From positions 1 to 22,301 of the IMG/VR virus record IMGVR_UViG_3300042868_002360: DNA of 22,301 nucleotides. The stretch is one strand, 5' to 3'. Shown piece by piece: positions 4,451 through 12,000 of the stretch. Under the pieces are notes generated by a model. That model worked only from the letters and a program-made list of their open reading frames with translations, was not told the DNA's origin and ran no database searches. Positions within the stretch are counted from its first letter, which is position 1. The number at the start of each line of letters is the position of its first letter. The translations under genes and the position numbers were made by a program. This DNA is from a virus.

Positions 4451-4458
4451 TATTTATA
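4451..4458 (-). promoter_or_regulatory. TATAAATA late-promoter-like motif before the large non-coding region
   Basis: An exact TATAAATA followed by CTTGTG on the minus strand. It lies between the terminator at 4491-4515 and the structured region starting near 4446, where no gene follows for 670 nt. Expected transcription start is about 4446 if it acts like a T4-type late promoter. Confidence 0.5.
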
Positions 4459-4490
4459 AGAGAGACAAAATAACGGGAGAAAATGTGAGT

Positions 4491-4515
4491 GAAAAGAAAG
4501 GGCACCTAAGTGCCC
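4491..4515 (-). terminator. Rho-independent terminator of the 54-aa gene
   Basis: On the minus strand GGGCAC-TTAG-GTGCCC forms a perfect 6-bp stem followed by TTTCTTTTC. It lies directly after the stop of the 4521-4685 gene. Confidence 0.82.
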
Positions 4516-4520
4516 AATCC

Positions 4521-4685
4521 TTATTTCATTTTTGCTTCAATCTTTTTAAGAGTATTAGCAATCTCTTCCAAACTATATGCTATGTTGAACAAATGACTTG
4601 ATGCTTTAGTATTGTGGTACTCATCACATACACTACTCTCAACTGCATCTGCTATTCTATCTAATGCGTTTTCAATATTTTCCAT
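4521..4685 (-). CDS. 54-aa helical hypothetical protein
   Basis: Residues MENIENALDRIADAVESSVC then a helical C-terminus (LFNIAYSLEEIANTLKKIEA). The start at 4685 is preferred to an open extension to 4772 because AAGGAG lies 8 nt upstream; the extension runs through two promoters and a leader hairpin. The pattern of two amphipathic helices (IENALDRIADAV and LEEIANTLKKI) suggests a small helical oligomer. Single-gene unit with tandem promoters and its own terminator. Function unknown. Confidence 0.7.
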   Translation of the reverse strand: MENIENALDRIADAVESSVCDEYHNTKASSHLFNIAYSLEEIANTLKKIEAKMK

Positions 4686-4704
4686 TTTATATTCTCCTTT
4701 GTTA

Positions 4705-4722
4705 TGTAGTGTTGTCACTACA
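4705..4722 (-). promoter_or_regulatory. Leader hairpin of the 54-aa gene
   Basis: TGTAGTG-ACAA-CACTACA on the minus strand, a perfect 7-bp stem between the -10 element and the Shine-Dalgarno site (about 7 nt before AAGGAG). It could stabilise the 5' end or act as an operator. The TTGTAGTGA half also occurs in the duplicated leaders at 2468 and 2799. Confidence 0.6.
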
Positions 4723-4728
4723 ATTACT

Positions 4729-4756
4729 ATTATATACTCGTGAGAAAATAAAGCAA
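4729..4756 (-). promoter_or_regulatory. Proximal promoter of the 54-aa gene
   Basis: -35 TTGCTT (4756-4751), 16-nt spacer, -10 TATAAT (4734-4729). Perfect -10 with a half-matching -35. The -35 region TTGCTTTATTTTCT nearly repeats that of the distal promoter. Confidence 0.65.
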
Positions 4757-4805
4757 TCATCAAGATTACCAATCTATCTTACACGGTGGTTGAGCCCGTA
4801 TAGTT

Positions 4806-4834
4806 AGTATAGCGGATTAAAGGAAATAAAGCAA
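4806..4834 (-). promoter_or_regulatory. Distal promoter of the 54-aa gene
   Basis: -35 TTGCTT (4834-4829), 17-nt spacer, -10 TATACT (4811-4806). TTGCTTTATTTCCT matches the proximal copy in 13 of 14 bases. It lies just downstream of the terminator at 4863-4885, so it opens a new unit. Confidence 0.68.
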
Positions 4835-4862
4835 GGGGGTATTTTGCCAAACTTGAAAAGAC

Positions 4863-4885
4863 GAAACGCCCAAGACGGGCGTTTC
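4863..4885 (-). terminator. Hairpin terminator after the four-way-junction RNA
   Basis: GAAACGCCC (4863-4871) pairs with GGGCGTTTC (4877-4885), a 9-bp GC-rich stem with a 5-nt loop, followed on the minus strand by GTCTTTTC. It begins immediately after the 3' base of the structured element at 4886-4978. Confidence 0.72.
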
Positions 4886-4978
4886 TAGCAGAGCGGTTTC
4901 ACCATGGCAAGTGAAACTCTTTAGTGTGACAGCACTTAGAACCATATCCAGGTAGAATAACGGATTTTGTCTCTGCTA
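4886..4978 (-). ncRNA. Candidate small structured RNA with a tRNA-like four-way junction
   Basis: An 8-bp closing helix pairs TAGCAGAG (4978-4971) with CTCTGCTA (4893-4886). Three hairpins lie inside: ATCC/GGAT (4965-4962 with 4949-4946), AGTG/CACT (4936-4933 with 4926-4923) and a 7-bp GTTTCAC/GTGAAAC (4917-4911 with 4902-4896). The outline is a cloverleaf, but there is no T-loop TTCRA sequence, the third stem is 7 bp, and the linkers do not fit tRNA spacing, so it is not a normal tRNA. A TAAATA motif ends 5 nt before the closing helix and a terminator starts right after it, as expected for an independent transcript. It could also be just the 3' untranslated region of the upstream gene. Confidence 0.45.
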
Positions 4979-4982
4979 ATAT

Positions 4983-4988
4983 TATTTA
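4983..4988 (-). promoter_or_regulatory. TAAATA late-promoter-like motif before the four-way-junction RNA
   Basis: The minus strand reads GACTAAATAATATTAGCAGAG. The motif contains the stop codon of the 5516-4986 gene and ends 5 nt before the first paired base of the RNA element. Same motif class as at 575, 884 and 1596. Confidence 0.42.
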
Positions 4989-5516
4989 GTCATCTCGCAT
5001 TGTTTCAGGGTATATTCTGATGATTCCTGCGTTTTCTACAACCACTTCTTTACGCTTTTCATTGCCTGGTGTTTTACGAGCACCTTTGGTTTCACGCATG
5101 AAGTCATTCCATTTGATTGAAGCCGCTTGCCCTATGAGTTCAAACTTGCCATTAAATGGATTTTGAAATTTGTTACAGGTTAAGCATTTTTGTCGCCAAG
5201 CCGCTTTGCCGTTCTTTTGGTGTAGCCTCGCTTCTTTTTCTCTGCCGTTGGCACAATGTTCTCCGCAGTCTTGACAGGTTGTTGCACATCGTTTGACTTT
5301 GGTAAGCATGGGGGCGTAGGTTGGATTAACGCCATTAAATAATTCCATAAAGACTTCTTCGTGTTCATCTTGATATTTCTCCTCGCTGGTCTTTCTGCCT
5401 CGTTTCTTTCTGGCAGCGACACTGGTTTCTTTTTGGGTTTCAGGAAGTTTCCATTCTGCTACTTCACTAAGCCTTCTTCTAAATTCTTTGTCTTCCATTG
5501 TTCCAATGTGGGCCAT
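4986..5516 (-). CDS. Cys-rich (zinc-ribbon-like) phage protein, function unknown
   Basis: A 176-residue basic protein. Residues about 37-43 are a Lys/Arg cluster (KKRGRKT). The centre carries C77, C81, C84 and C88, then C111 and C114 in a CLTC knuckle, a pattern able to bind one or two zinc ions. A region rich in charged and Trp residues follows (RETKGARKTPGNEKRKEVVV). The combination suggests nucleic-acid binding, but no named family was recognised. Two in-frame ATGs are possible: 5516 (weak AGG 4 nt upstream) and 5498 (weak GGA). Either overlaps the upstream Cys-rich gene by 40-58 nt, unusually long for this genome. Its stop lies in a TAAATA motif. Confidence 0.72.
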   Translation of the reverse strand: MAHIGTMEDKEFRRRLSEVAEWKLPETQKETSVAARKKRGRKTSEEKYQDEHEEVFMELFNGVNPTYAPMLTKVKRCATTCQDCGEHCANGREKEARLHQKNGKAAWRQKCLTCNKFQNPFNGKFELIGQAASIKWNDFMRETKGARKTPGNEKRKEVVVENAGIIRIYPETMRDD

Positions 5517-5662
5517 TTACCTAAAGGGCAATGGGCTCCTGTTAATCTTGTTTTAACCAACATGAAGCAACCGCATTGTTGGCATCTCTTTAATGTAGTT
5601 AGTTCTGGACAACTTTCGCATATAGCCATTCTGGCTTGCTGTAAATCTTCTGGTGCTGGCAT
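5459..5662 (-). CDS. Small Cys-rich phage protein, zinc-binding type (DUF6171-like)
   Basis: Sixty-seven residues with C15-x2-C18, C27-x2-C30, C32 and C45. The text RMAICESCPELT, RCQQCGCFM and CPLGKW is a pattern I know from a widespread family of small phage zinc proteins encoded near tail or lysis genes; assignment to DUF6171 is from memory. Biochemical role unknown. The ATG overlaps the upstream stop (TAATG). It is encoded next to a second Cys-rich protein that overlaps its 3' end. Confidence 0.75.
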   Translation of the reverse strand: MPAPEDLQQARMAICESCPELTTLKRCQQCGCFMLVKTRLTGAHCPLGKWPTLEQWKTKNLEEGLVK

Positions 5663-5853
5663 TACTGAATATTCTTTATAAAATCAACCAACATAGGTAT
5701 AAAAGTAGCACCGCATAGGATAATTAGGATAGCCCAAATTCTGTTGTCAATCTTATCTACCTTGCTTTCAACGCGGTCAATGTCTTCAGCCATGTGTGTA
5801 AGATGGTTGTTCTTGATAATGTCTATCTCGCGAGCAAGTTCTTTCAGTGTCAT
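5662..5853 (-). CDS. Small membrane protein, holin/XhlA-like
   Basis: Sixty-three residues. Positions 1-37 are an amphipathic, charged helix or coiled coil (EDIDRVESKVDKIDNRI) and positions about 38-58 a single hydrophobic membrane helix (IWAILIILCGATFIPMLVDF), ending in KNIQ. This topology, a cytosolic coiled coil with a C-terminal anchor, is that of XhlA-type hemolysin/holin accessory proteins that sit near phage tail-fibre genes. No endolysin is present in the window, so a lysis role is inferred only from topology and position. TAATG overlap with the upstream gene. Confidence 0.68.
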   Translation of the reverse strand: MTLKELAREIDIIKNNHLTHMAEDIDRVESKVDKIDNRIWAILIILCGATFIPMLVDFIKNIQ

Positions 5854-6185
5854 TATGCTGACCTCGCCAATACCTTAACACGGAAGTTTCTGCGATCAAT
5901 AAGTCCATTGGTCGTGGTAACTTTGCAGGTTACTGTATAGATTTTACCTTCTTGACCTTCTTTAAGTTCAACATAGGTGTTAGCACCTGAAAGTCCTTGG
6001 GTATGTATTGCCAATGGATCTGGGTCGTTTGCACGAGCAGTTATTGTGTATAAAGTACTGGCCAGCGTATCTCCTGTTGGTAACCATTGGCTCCAATCAA
6101 AAGTATAAATTAATCTTGCTTCAGTATCTTTGTTAATAGTTAAACCTTGTATGGTTTGTGTAAATCCAGAACGGGCGGTAGCCAT
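5853..6185 (-). CDS. Fibre-tail adaptor-like structural protein
   Basis: A 110-residue beta-rich protein. The pattern KDTEARLIYTFDWSQWLPTG followed by DTLAS, an ITAR strand, TYVELKEGQEGKIYTVTCKV and a terminal RNFRVKVLAR matches small phage proteins called fibre-tail adaptor proteins: D/DWS..L..GD.I, then G..Y.V...ITT..G..D.R.F...V. They are thought to link fibres to the tail. It follows the last large fibre gene by 1 nt and has AAGGAG 6 nt before its ATG. The start of the next gene overlaps its stop. Assignment by eye, moderate confidence. Confidence 0.7.
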   Translation of the reverse strand: MATARSGFTQTIQGLTINKDTEARLIYTFDWSQWLPTGDTLASTLYTITARANDPDPLAIHTQGLSGANTYVELKEGQEGKIYTVTCKVTTTNGLIDRRNFRVKVLARSA

Positions 6186-6186
6186 T

Positions 6187-9045
6187 TCATTCTCCTTGTG
6201 TTATTATATATTTTCTAGTTTCAGAACCAATGGTATATTGGCGTGTTTCTGAAGAAATTTCAAACTCAAAAATTTCTCCTGGTATCACATACACGATTTC
6301 ATCAATGCGTATTTCGCGAACACTGGCTGTGAATGTCATTGCTGAAGTAATCACCATCTGTGCTGATAATAGATTACCTGCCAAGAATGTTATGCTAGAC
6401 GCAGAAGTTATAGCACTGGCAGCAGTAACTCTGTAACCAACAATTGCAATTACAGAAACAGAAGTATTTGCAGACGCTTGTATTGATTTAATTACACTAA
6501 CGGTTGTGACCATTGATGCAGTTACATTCATCGCAGAGCCTAATCCTGCTATTTCCATTACCACAGACATTTGAATTACGATGCTTGGTAAAATGGCACT
6601 GGCTGTAATTACACTTTGGCCTGAAACACTAACATTACTGTTGGAAGTAACCGCTGATGCGGCGTTCTGTATGCGATTGGCTATAACATTGACAGTGGCA
6701 ACGGTGGCTGGCAGAGTTGACGCCACACCAACAATTTTCATTGCAGTGGCTGACAATGTAACTGCATTAAACAATGTGCATTCTATTTTGCCAAGATTGT
6801 TACCGGTGGCAGAGACCTGACTATTAGACACCACTGACATTGCAAAGAATCTTATTCTATCTCCAGATGTGGTTTGTGCAAAGTTACTGTTGAAACTACC
6901 TGCGGCAACTTTAGCCACCACTGCATCTACGGCAAGTGTTGCAGATGATTCTAAGGCACTAGAAAGTTGTTTGATTCTAAATGCGGTAACCGTAGTCTGT
7001 GATTGACTTTGTAAACTGCTTTGTGCTGAGGCTGTACGAACACCCACAGTGGTTAAATTAAATTCGCAGAGATCATCTGCAAACAATCCTGCCAATCTTA
7101 CTACCGCAGAAAGTTGTGAACTGATTGCTTGTGTGGTTATGACAGCGTTTCTGTTAGCGGATATGGCGGTGCTTAGTGAGACCACAGATTCTATATTTGA
7201 TTGCGTATCTGTAGTTTTAACTGCATTGGCACTAACACTGATAGCACTGGTTAAATTAGATGCCAGTGATTTAATTCTTGTGGCTGTGGCTGAAAGTTCA
7301 GCATCATCAAATGCCACAAGATTGATTTCTTTTAATTTGCCAACGACTGCGACTACACTACTTGACGCAGATATCGCGGCTTGGTGTGTGGCAACATACC
7401 CAACGGCTGCTGATACTGTGGCATTTGATGACAATGCTAATGTTGGAGTCATCACCTCACTGATATCATCTGTATAATTACTGTCAAAATGACTTAATAA
7501 TAATATCTTGGTTTGATCTTCAGGATACCATCTATCACTAGGTATAGTGAATGTTGATGTTGCTGATGAAGTTAATGTTTCTCTAGTGATTAACAGTTCA
7601 TCAATTCTAATAGTTGGAGGATTGAATACAGGATTATGTCCAATTCTTAATGTTTGATTAAATCCAATACCTGCGGATGTATAATTTACAGCCACAGGAT
7701 TTTGTTTAACACCATCAAGCCACATGGTAATTGCACTACCATCATCTAGTAATCTAAAATGACGCCAAGTGTTATAACTGATGCCTGACCCAAAATCTAA
7801 GTTATGATAATAGTCTACACCAGCAATCCTAGCACTATAACTAGCACCAATAATGCCAAACTTTATTCCTTGATTTTGAGATTGAAAGTTTAGACTTCTA
7901 TTATTATTGCTATCTGTATACCAAGTCAATACTGAATGGGACAAGCCTCCACTTAGATCATCAAATTCTGTTGGGTTTGGAATGTTAAACCAAAAATCAA
8001 CAGTTTTAATTCTGCTCCAGTCTGCACTTGCTGGAACTGTGATATGATTTGTATAATTTAATCTAGCACTGGCAGCACCAAACTTTTTAGAACCAGTGTC
8101 TAGTGTTGGTGTTCCAACTTGTGTGTATGGTCTTGGACGACCTGCTCTGATTAATCTGCCTGCGTAGAATGTAGCAATGGATGATACATTTGCAGAAGTA
8201 GATGTACGCAATACACCATTGAAAAATATTGTGCCAACGGATTGTATTGATGCTGAACCATTAGTTGTAAAGTTTGGAATACAATTAATGGCAGCAACAC
8301 CAGTGCCTGTTAAATGAGCATCACGGATCTTTCTTGCAGTGGCTGTGACTGTGCTGGCTGCGGATAATGCCACTGTGCCAAATCTTATTCTATCTCCAGA
8401 TGTGGTTTGTGCAAATTCAGAATTTTGAGAACTGTTAATACCTCTAAGTCTTTCAGCGACTATAGAAACTGTAGATTGAACAGTGGCAGTTGCGGCAACA
8501 CCTGTAATGACATTGGCACTTACATCAAAAGAAAACGCAGCCTGCGTTTGTGTAATTGTGTCACGGCTGCGTAGTCCATTAATGATGGCAGAGAATATGG
8601 CATCAACATCAGCATCAGCACTTCGTTCAACAACAAAGTCAATGGCAACACTAAACACTGACGAAGCAGTAATATTAGTACCACGGATTCTACTTACTTG
8701 AACACTGATAGCCGCATCGCTAAAGGCAAATAGATCAGTGTCTTTGCCGCGTGTGCCAATGGCTGTTTGTGTAAATGAACTGGTTAGTGCAATTGAAGTA
8801 GTTAAGAATCTTTGAGCACCAGCATTGATTGAGAATGTACCAAATAGAGATGCCTGTGCTTCCAGTAGCATACCCACAACAATTTCTGCATCACAGAATA
8901 TAGCCGCAAAGGAACCACGATCTTCAAAGAAGTCCGCGGGCAAGTATCCTTCAGCAATGTAAGGTGTAAAGCCTGCTGTGGCATTGGCTACATAGACAAA
9001 ATACTTTGCCTCTACATAGCCTGATTCAAAGTAGAGTTGATCCAC
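6187..9045 (-). CDS. Large repeat-stalk adhesin with one central LamG-like domain
   Basis: A 952-residue virion protein. Residues about 90-300 and 520-900 consist of short degenerate repeats of the type SxxAxVSAxAxRIRxxxSxLxS, rich in Ala, Ser, Val and Thr, which probably form an elongated beta stalk. Residues about 305-510 (GTPTLDTGSKKFGAASARLN onward, with TVDFWFNI, YNTWRHFRLLDDG and RIDELLITRETL) form a LamG/concanavalin-like lectin domain. The C-terminus (EIVYVIPGEIFEFEISSETR) is a distinct cap. The start is GTG at 9045, with AAGGAG 7 nt upstream embedded in the stop of the preceding gene (TAAGGAG). Likely receptor-binding or surface-glycan binding. A 35-nt sequence encoding FAQTTSGDRIRF occurs twice. 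Confidence 0.82.
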   Translation of the reverse strand: MDQLYFESGYVEAKYFVYVANATAGFTPYIAEGYLPADFFEDRGSFAAIFCDAEIVVGMLLEAQASLFGTFSINAGAQRFLTTSIALTSSFTQTAIGTRGKDTDLFAFSDAAISVQVSRIRGTNITASSVFSVAIDFVVERSADADVDAIFSAIINGLRSRDTITQTQAAFSFDVSANVITGVAATATVQSTVSIVAERLRGINSSQNSEFAQTTSGDRIRFGTVALSAASTVTATARKIRDAHLTGTGVAAINCIPNFTTNGSASIQSVGTIFFNGVLRTSTSANVSSIATFYAGRLIRAGRPRPYTQVGTPTLDTGSKKFGAASARLNYTNHITVPASADWSRIKTVDFWFNIPNPTEFDDLSGGLSHSVLTWYTDSNNNRSLNFQSQNQGIKFGIIGASYSARIAGVDYYHNLDFGSGISYNTWRHFRLLDDGSAITMWLDGVKQNPVAVNYTSAGIGFNQTLRIGHNPVFNPPTIRIDELLITRETLTSSATSTFTIPSDRWYPEDQTKILLLSHFDSNYTDDISEVMTPTLALSSNATVSAAVGYVATHQAAISASSSVVAVVGKLKEINLVAFDDAELSATATRIKSLASNLTSAISVSANAVKTTDTQSNIESVVSLSTAISANRNAVITTQAISSQLSAVVRLAGLFADDLCEFNLTTVGVRTASAQSSLQSQSQTTVTAFRIKQLSSALESSATLAVDAVVAKVAAGSFNSNFAQTTSGDRIRFFAMSVVSNSQVSATGNNLGKIECTLFNAVTLSATAMKIVGVASTLPATVATVNVIANRIQNAASAVTSNSNVSVSGQSVITASAILPSIVIQMSVVMEIAGLGSAMNVTASMVTTVSVIKSIQASANTSVSVIAIVGYRVTAASAITSASSITFLAGNLLSAQMVITSAMTFTASVREIRIDEIVYVIPGEIFEFEISSETRQYTIGSETRKYIITQGE
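6848..6882 (-). repeat. 35-nt exact repeat in the stalk gene, copy 1
   Basis: Identical to 8381-8415; both encode FAQTTSGDRIRF in the repeat stalk. Exact identity 1.5 kb apart in otherwise diverged repeats suggests recent internal duplication or recombination. Confidence 0.85.
8381..8415 (-). repeat. 35-nt exact repeat in the stalk gene, copy 2
   Basis: Second copy of the sequence at 6848-6882, in the same reading frame. Confidence 0.85.
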
Positions 9046-9056
9046 TTACTTGCTCC

Positions 9057-12000
9057 TTAGGCGTTGTCATCTGTAAATGCTTTTGAAGTGTTAGCACCAT
9101 CAGCGTGTATCAATAATAAGGTATTGGCATCATTAGTAAATGCAGTTGTTGATGGAGTAAAGCCTGCGGTGTAACGAGCCGTGTTTGAAACACGAACTTC
9201 ATCAATGTAACCATTAAGCATGGCAGTTGTGCCTTCAATCAAACCACCTATACACAGATAGTCTTTACTGAATATGCTGGCACTTGATGTTATTGTGCTG
9301 GATGCTTCTGTTCCATCAACAAAGCCTCTGAATGTAGAACCACTGCGAGTTACTGCCACATGATACCAAGTATCAACCTGCGGAGTAATATCTGAAATTG
9401 TCCAATTATTAGCAATAAGACTACCAGTGCTATCAACTATTGTTACTCTAAATCTTCTAACACCACTTATAGTTTGTGATGCAATTAAGAAACTTGTAGT
9501 AGTATCGTCAGCACTGCTTAAGAAATATTTGTTGCCAGCGGTAGTGGTAACATCGTTGAATCTCACCCAACATTCTATTGTAAAATTTTGATTGGTAAAA
9601 TTAACATTAGGACCATTTACCCTTAACATTGAAGCATCATTGTATGCACCATCAAAGTATGCTGAACTACCACCAAACTTGCTCTGTGCAGTTGATATCT
9701 GTGCGTTTCTGCTAACAATTATATTATTCTGAATGCGAGTTCCAGTAATTGGTGCAAGGCCGTTATCATCTGTGAACACTGTGCTGCCATCAGAGCCATC
9801 TGCGTGTATCAACAATAATGTGCTGGCATCACTTTGGAATGGCGTAGTTGATGGTGTGAATGCTATACCTTGGTATCTTGCTGTATTACTAACACGGAAT
9901 TCATCTATGTGACCATTCCAATGTTTTGCAGTATCAAAGTCGTGTGCACCTATCCAAAGGTATGAAGTAGTTCTATCACCAGTTGAGGCTGTGCCTATGA
10001 CGCTGCCATTGAGATACATTCTTCTAGTTGATCCTTGTTTTTCGCAGACAAAATGATACCAAGTATTAGTTGAAATGGTAGTAGAGACATTTAAATTACT
10101 GTCCCAATCATACCAAGTTACACCACTGCTGTAAAAATAAGGAGTATGACCATTAGGTCCTGCATACCAAAGATTATTTTGTGTGCCTAAAGTTGAAGCA
10201 CGGAACCAACATTCAATGGTCCAATCACCAGTCAATGGTAAGACCTGACTGTCAATAGTTAGTTTATCAGTATTGCCGTCAAATAAAGCACTGGCACCAC
10301 CAAACTTTGATTGTGCGGTATCAACCTGTGCGTTACCTATGGCACTAATACCTTTCTGCGTTCTACCTGCATCATCACGGAATGTGGTTGAAGCATTGGC
10401 ACCATCTGCGTGTATCAACAATAGGGTATTTGAGTCTTGAGTAAAGGCTGTGGTTGCAGGAGTAAAGGAGGCAGTATAACGAGCAATATTTGAAACACGA
10501 ATTTCATCTATATAACCAGTCCAGCCGTGTTGGAATCCATCTGTATTGATGCCAATGGCTGTGATTACTGGTGTAGCAACAGTGCCTGAATATGTGCCAG
10601 TTCCAATACTGGTTCCATCTCTATAGACTGTTACAGTGCTACCACTTCTAACCAATGATATATGATACCAAGTATTGGTTGATAATGTAGTTGATGCACT
10701 TACTCTTTCTGAACCATTGATAAAGATTGAAAACTTGGTAGCATTGTGCCAATAGGCAAAATAGAGGCCACTAAAAGCAAAATTAAAATTTGAATATAAA
10801 ACATTGTATTCATTTAGTGTAGTGCCTCTTACCCAAAATTCAATTGTGAAGTCAGCAGTAAATCCAAAATCAGCAGTATCTGCTATTGATAGGTAATCAC
10901 CTGTTCCATCAAATAGGGCTGAACTACCACCAAACTTTGATTGTGCAGTTGATATCTGTGCATTGCCAACCGCAGTTATAGCCTTTGGTGTAGATCCAAT
11001 AATGCCATTGTCATCACGGAATACTGTTGAGGCATCTGTGCCATCTGCGTGAACTAACAATAAGGTATTGGCATCATTAGTGAAAGGTGTGGTTGATGGA
11101 GTGAATGTTGTGGTATAACGAACTGAGTTTGAAACACGGATTTCATCTAGCCAACCATTTAAACTATAGTTAGCACTGGTATATGCTCCTAGGATATTGG
11201 TTCCAGAAACAAACAAAGTTGATGTGCTGGTCATTGAACCAGCAATAGTGCTTCCTGCATATGATGTTCCGTCTTGATAGAATGTCAGTGTGCTGCCTGA
11301 TTTAATCAATGCTATGTGATACCAAACACCAGTTGTGATACTAGGAGTGTATCTTGCCACATATTGATTACTGCCTGTCATTAAACTAGATTCCCATCTA
11401 TAGGTTCCACTATTGTTTAATAAAGCAAAATATCTATTGCCGTCACCTGTGACAAACATATGAAAACTATTAGATGCAGGTAAAGAATTAAATCTCACCC
11501 AGCATTCAAAGGTAAAATCTCCAGTTATGTTGCCTGCGAGATTTTCTACTAAAAGATAATCACCAGTGCCATCAAATAGGGCACTTGCACCACCAAACTT
11601 GCTCTGTGCAGTATCAACCTGTGCGTTACCTATAGCAGTGATACCTTTCTGTTCTCTTGCCCCATTGTCATCTTCAAAGAATGTGGCTGCGTCTGTGCCG
11701 TTGGCGTGCATTAAGAATAATGTGTTGGCATCATTGACAAATGGTGTATTTGGGGCTAAGAAGTTGGCGGTATAACGGGCGGTGTTGGAAATGCGGAATT
11801 CATCTATGTGGCCATTAATTGAAATGGCACCATCAAATTGTGCACCAATGATACAACTTCTATCAGTGCCCATATCTTGCGTGTAGCCAGTTGCTGTGTA
11901 TTCAACGGTGCCATTAACAAATATTCTTAATGTGGTGCCACTTTTACTAAATGCCAAATGTCTAAAAGTTGAGTCTGCACAATTAGTAGTTCCTGAAATA

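Noticed and set aside
4686-4772. Upstream extension of the 54-aa gene to 4772
   Set aside because: Runs through the leader hairpin and the proximal -10 element; AAGGAG supports 4685.
4886-4978. Ordinary tRNA gene
   Set aside because: The closing helix and three hairpins look like a cloverleaf, but there is no TTCRA T-loop, the third stem is 7 bp with an 8-nt loop, and the linker lengths do not fit, so no anticodon can be assigned.
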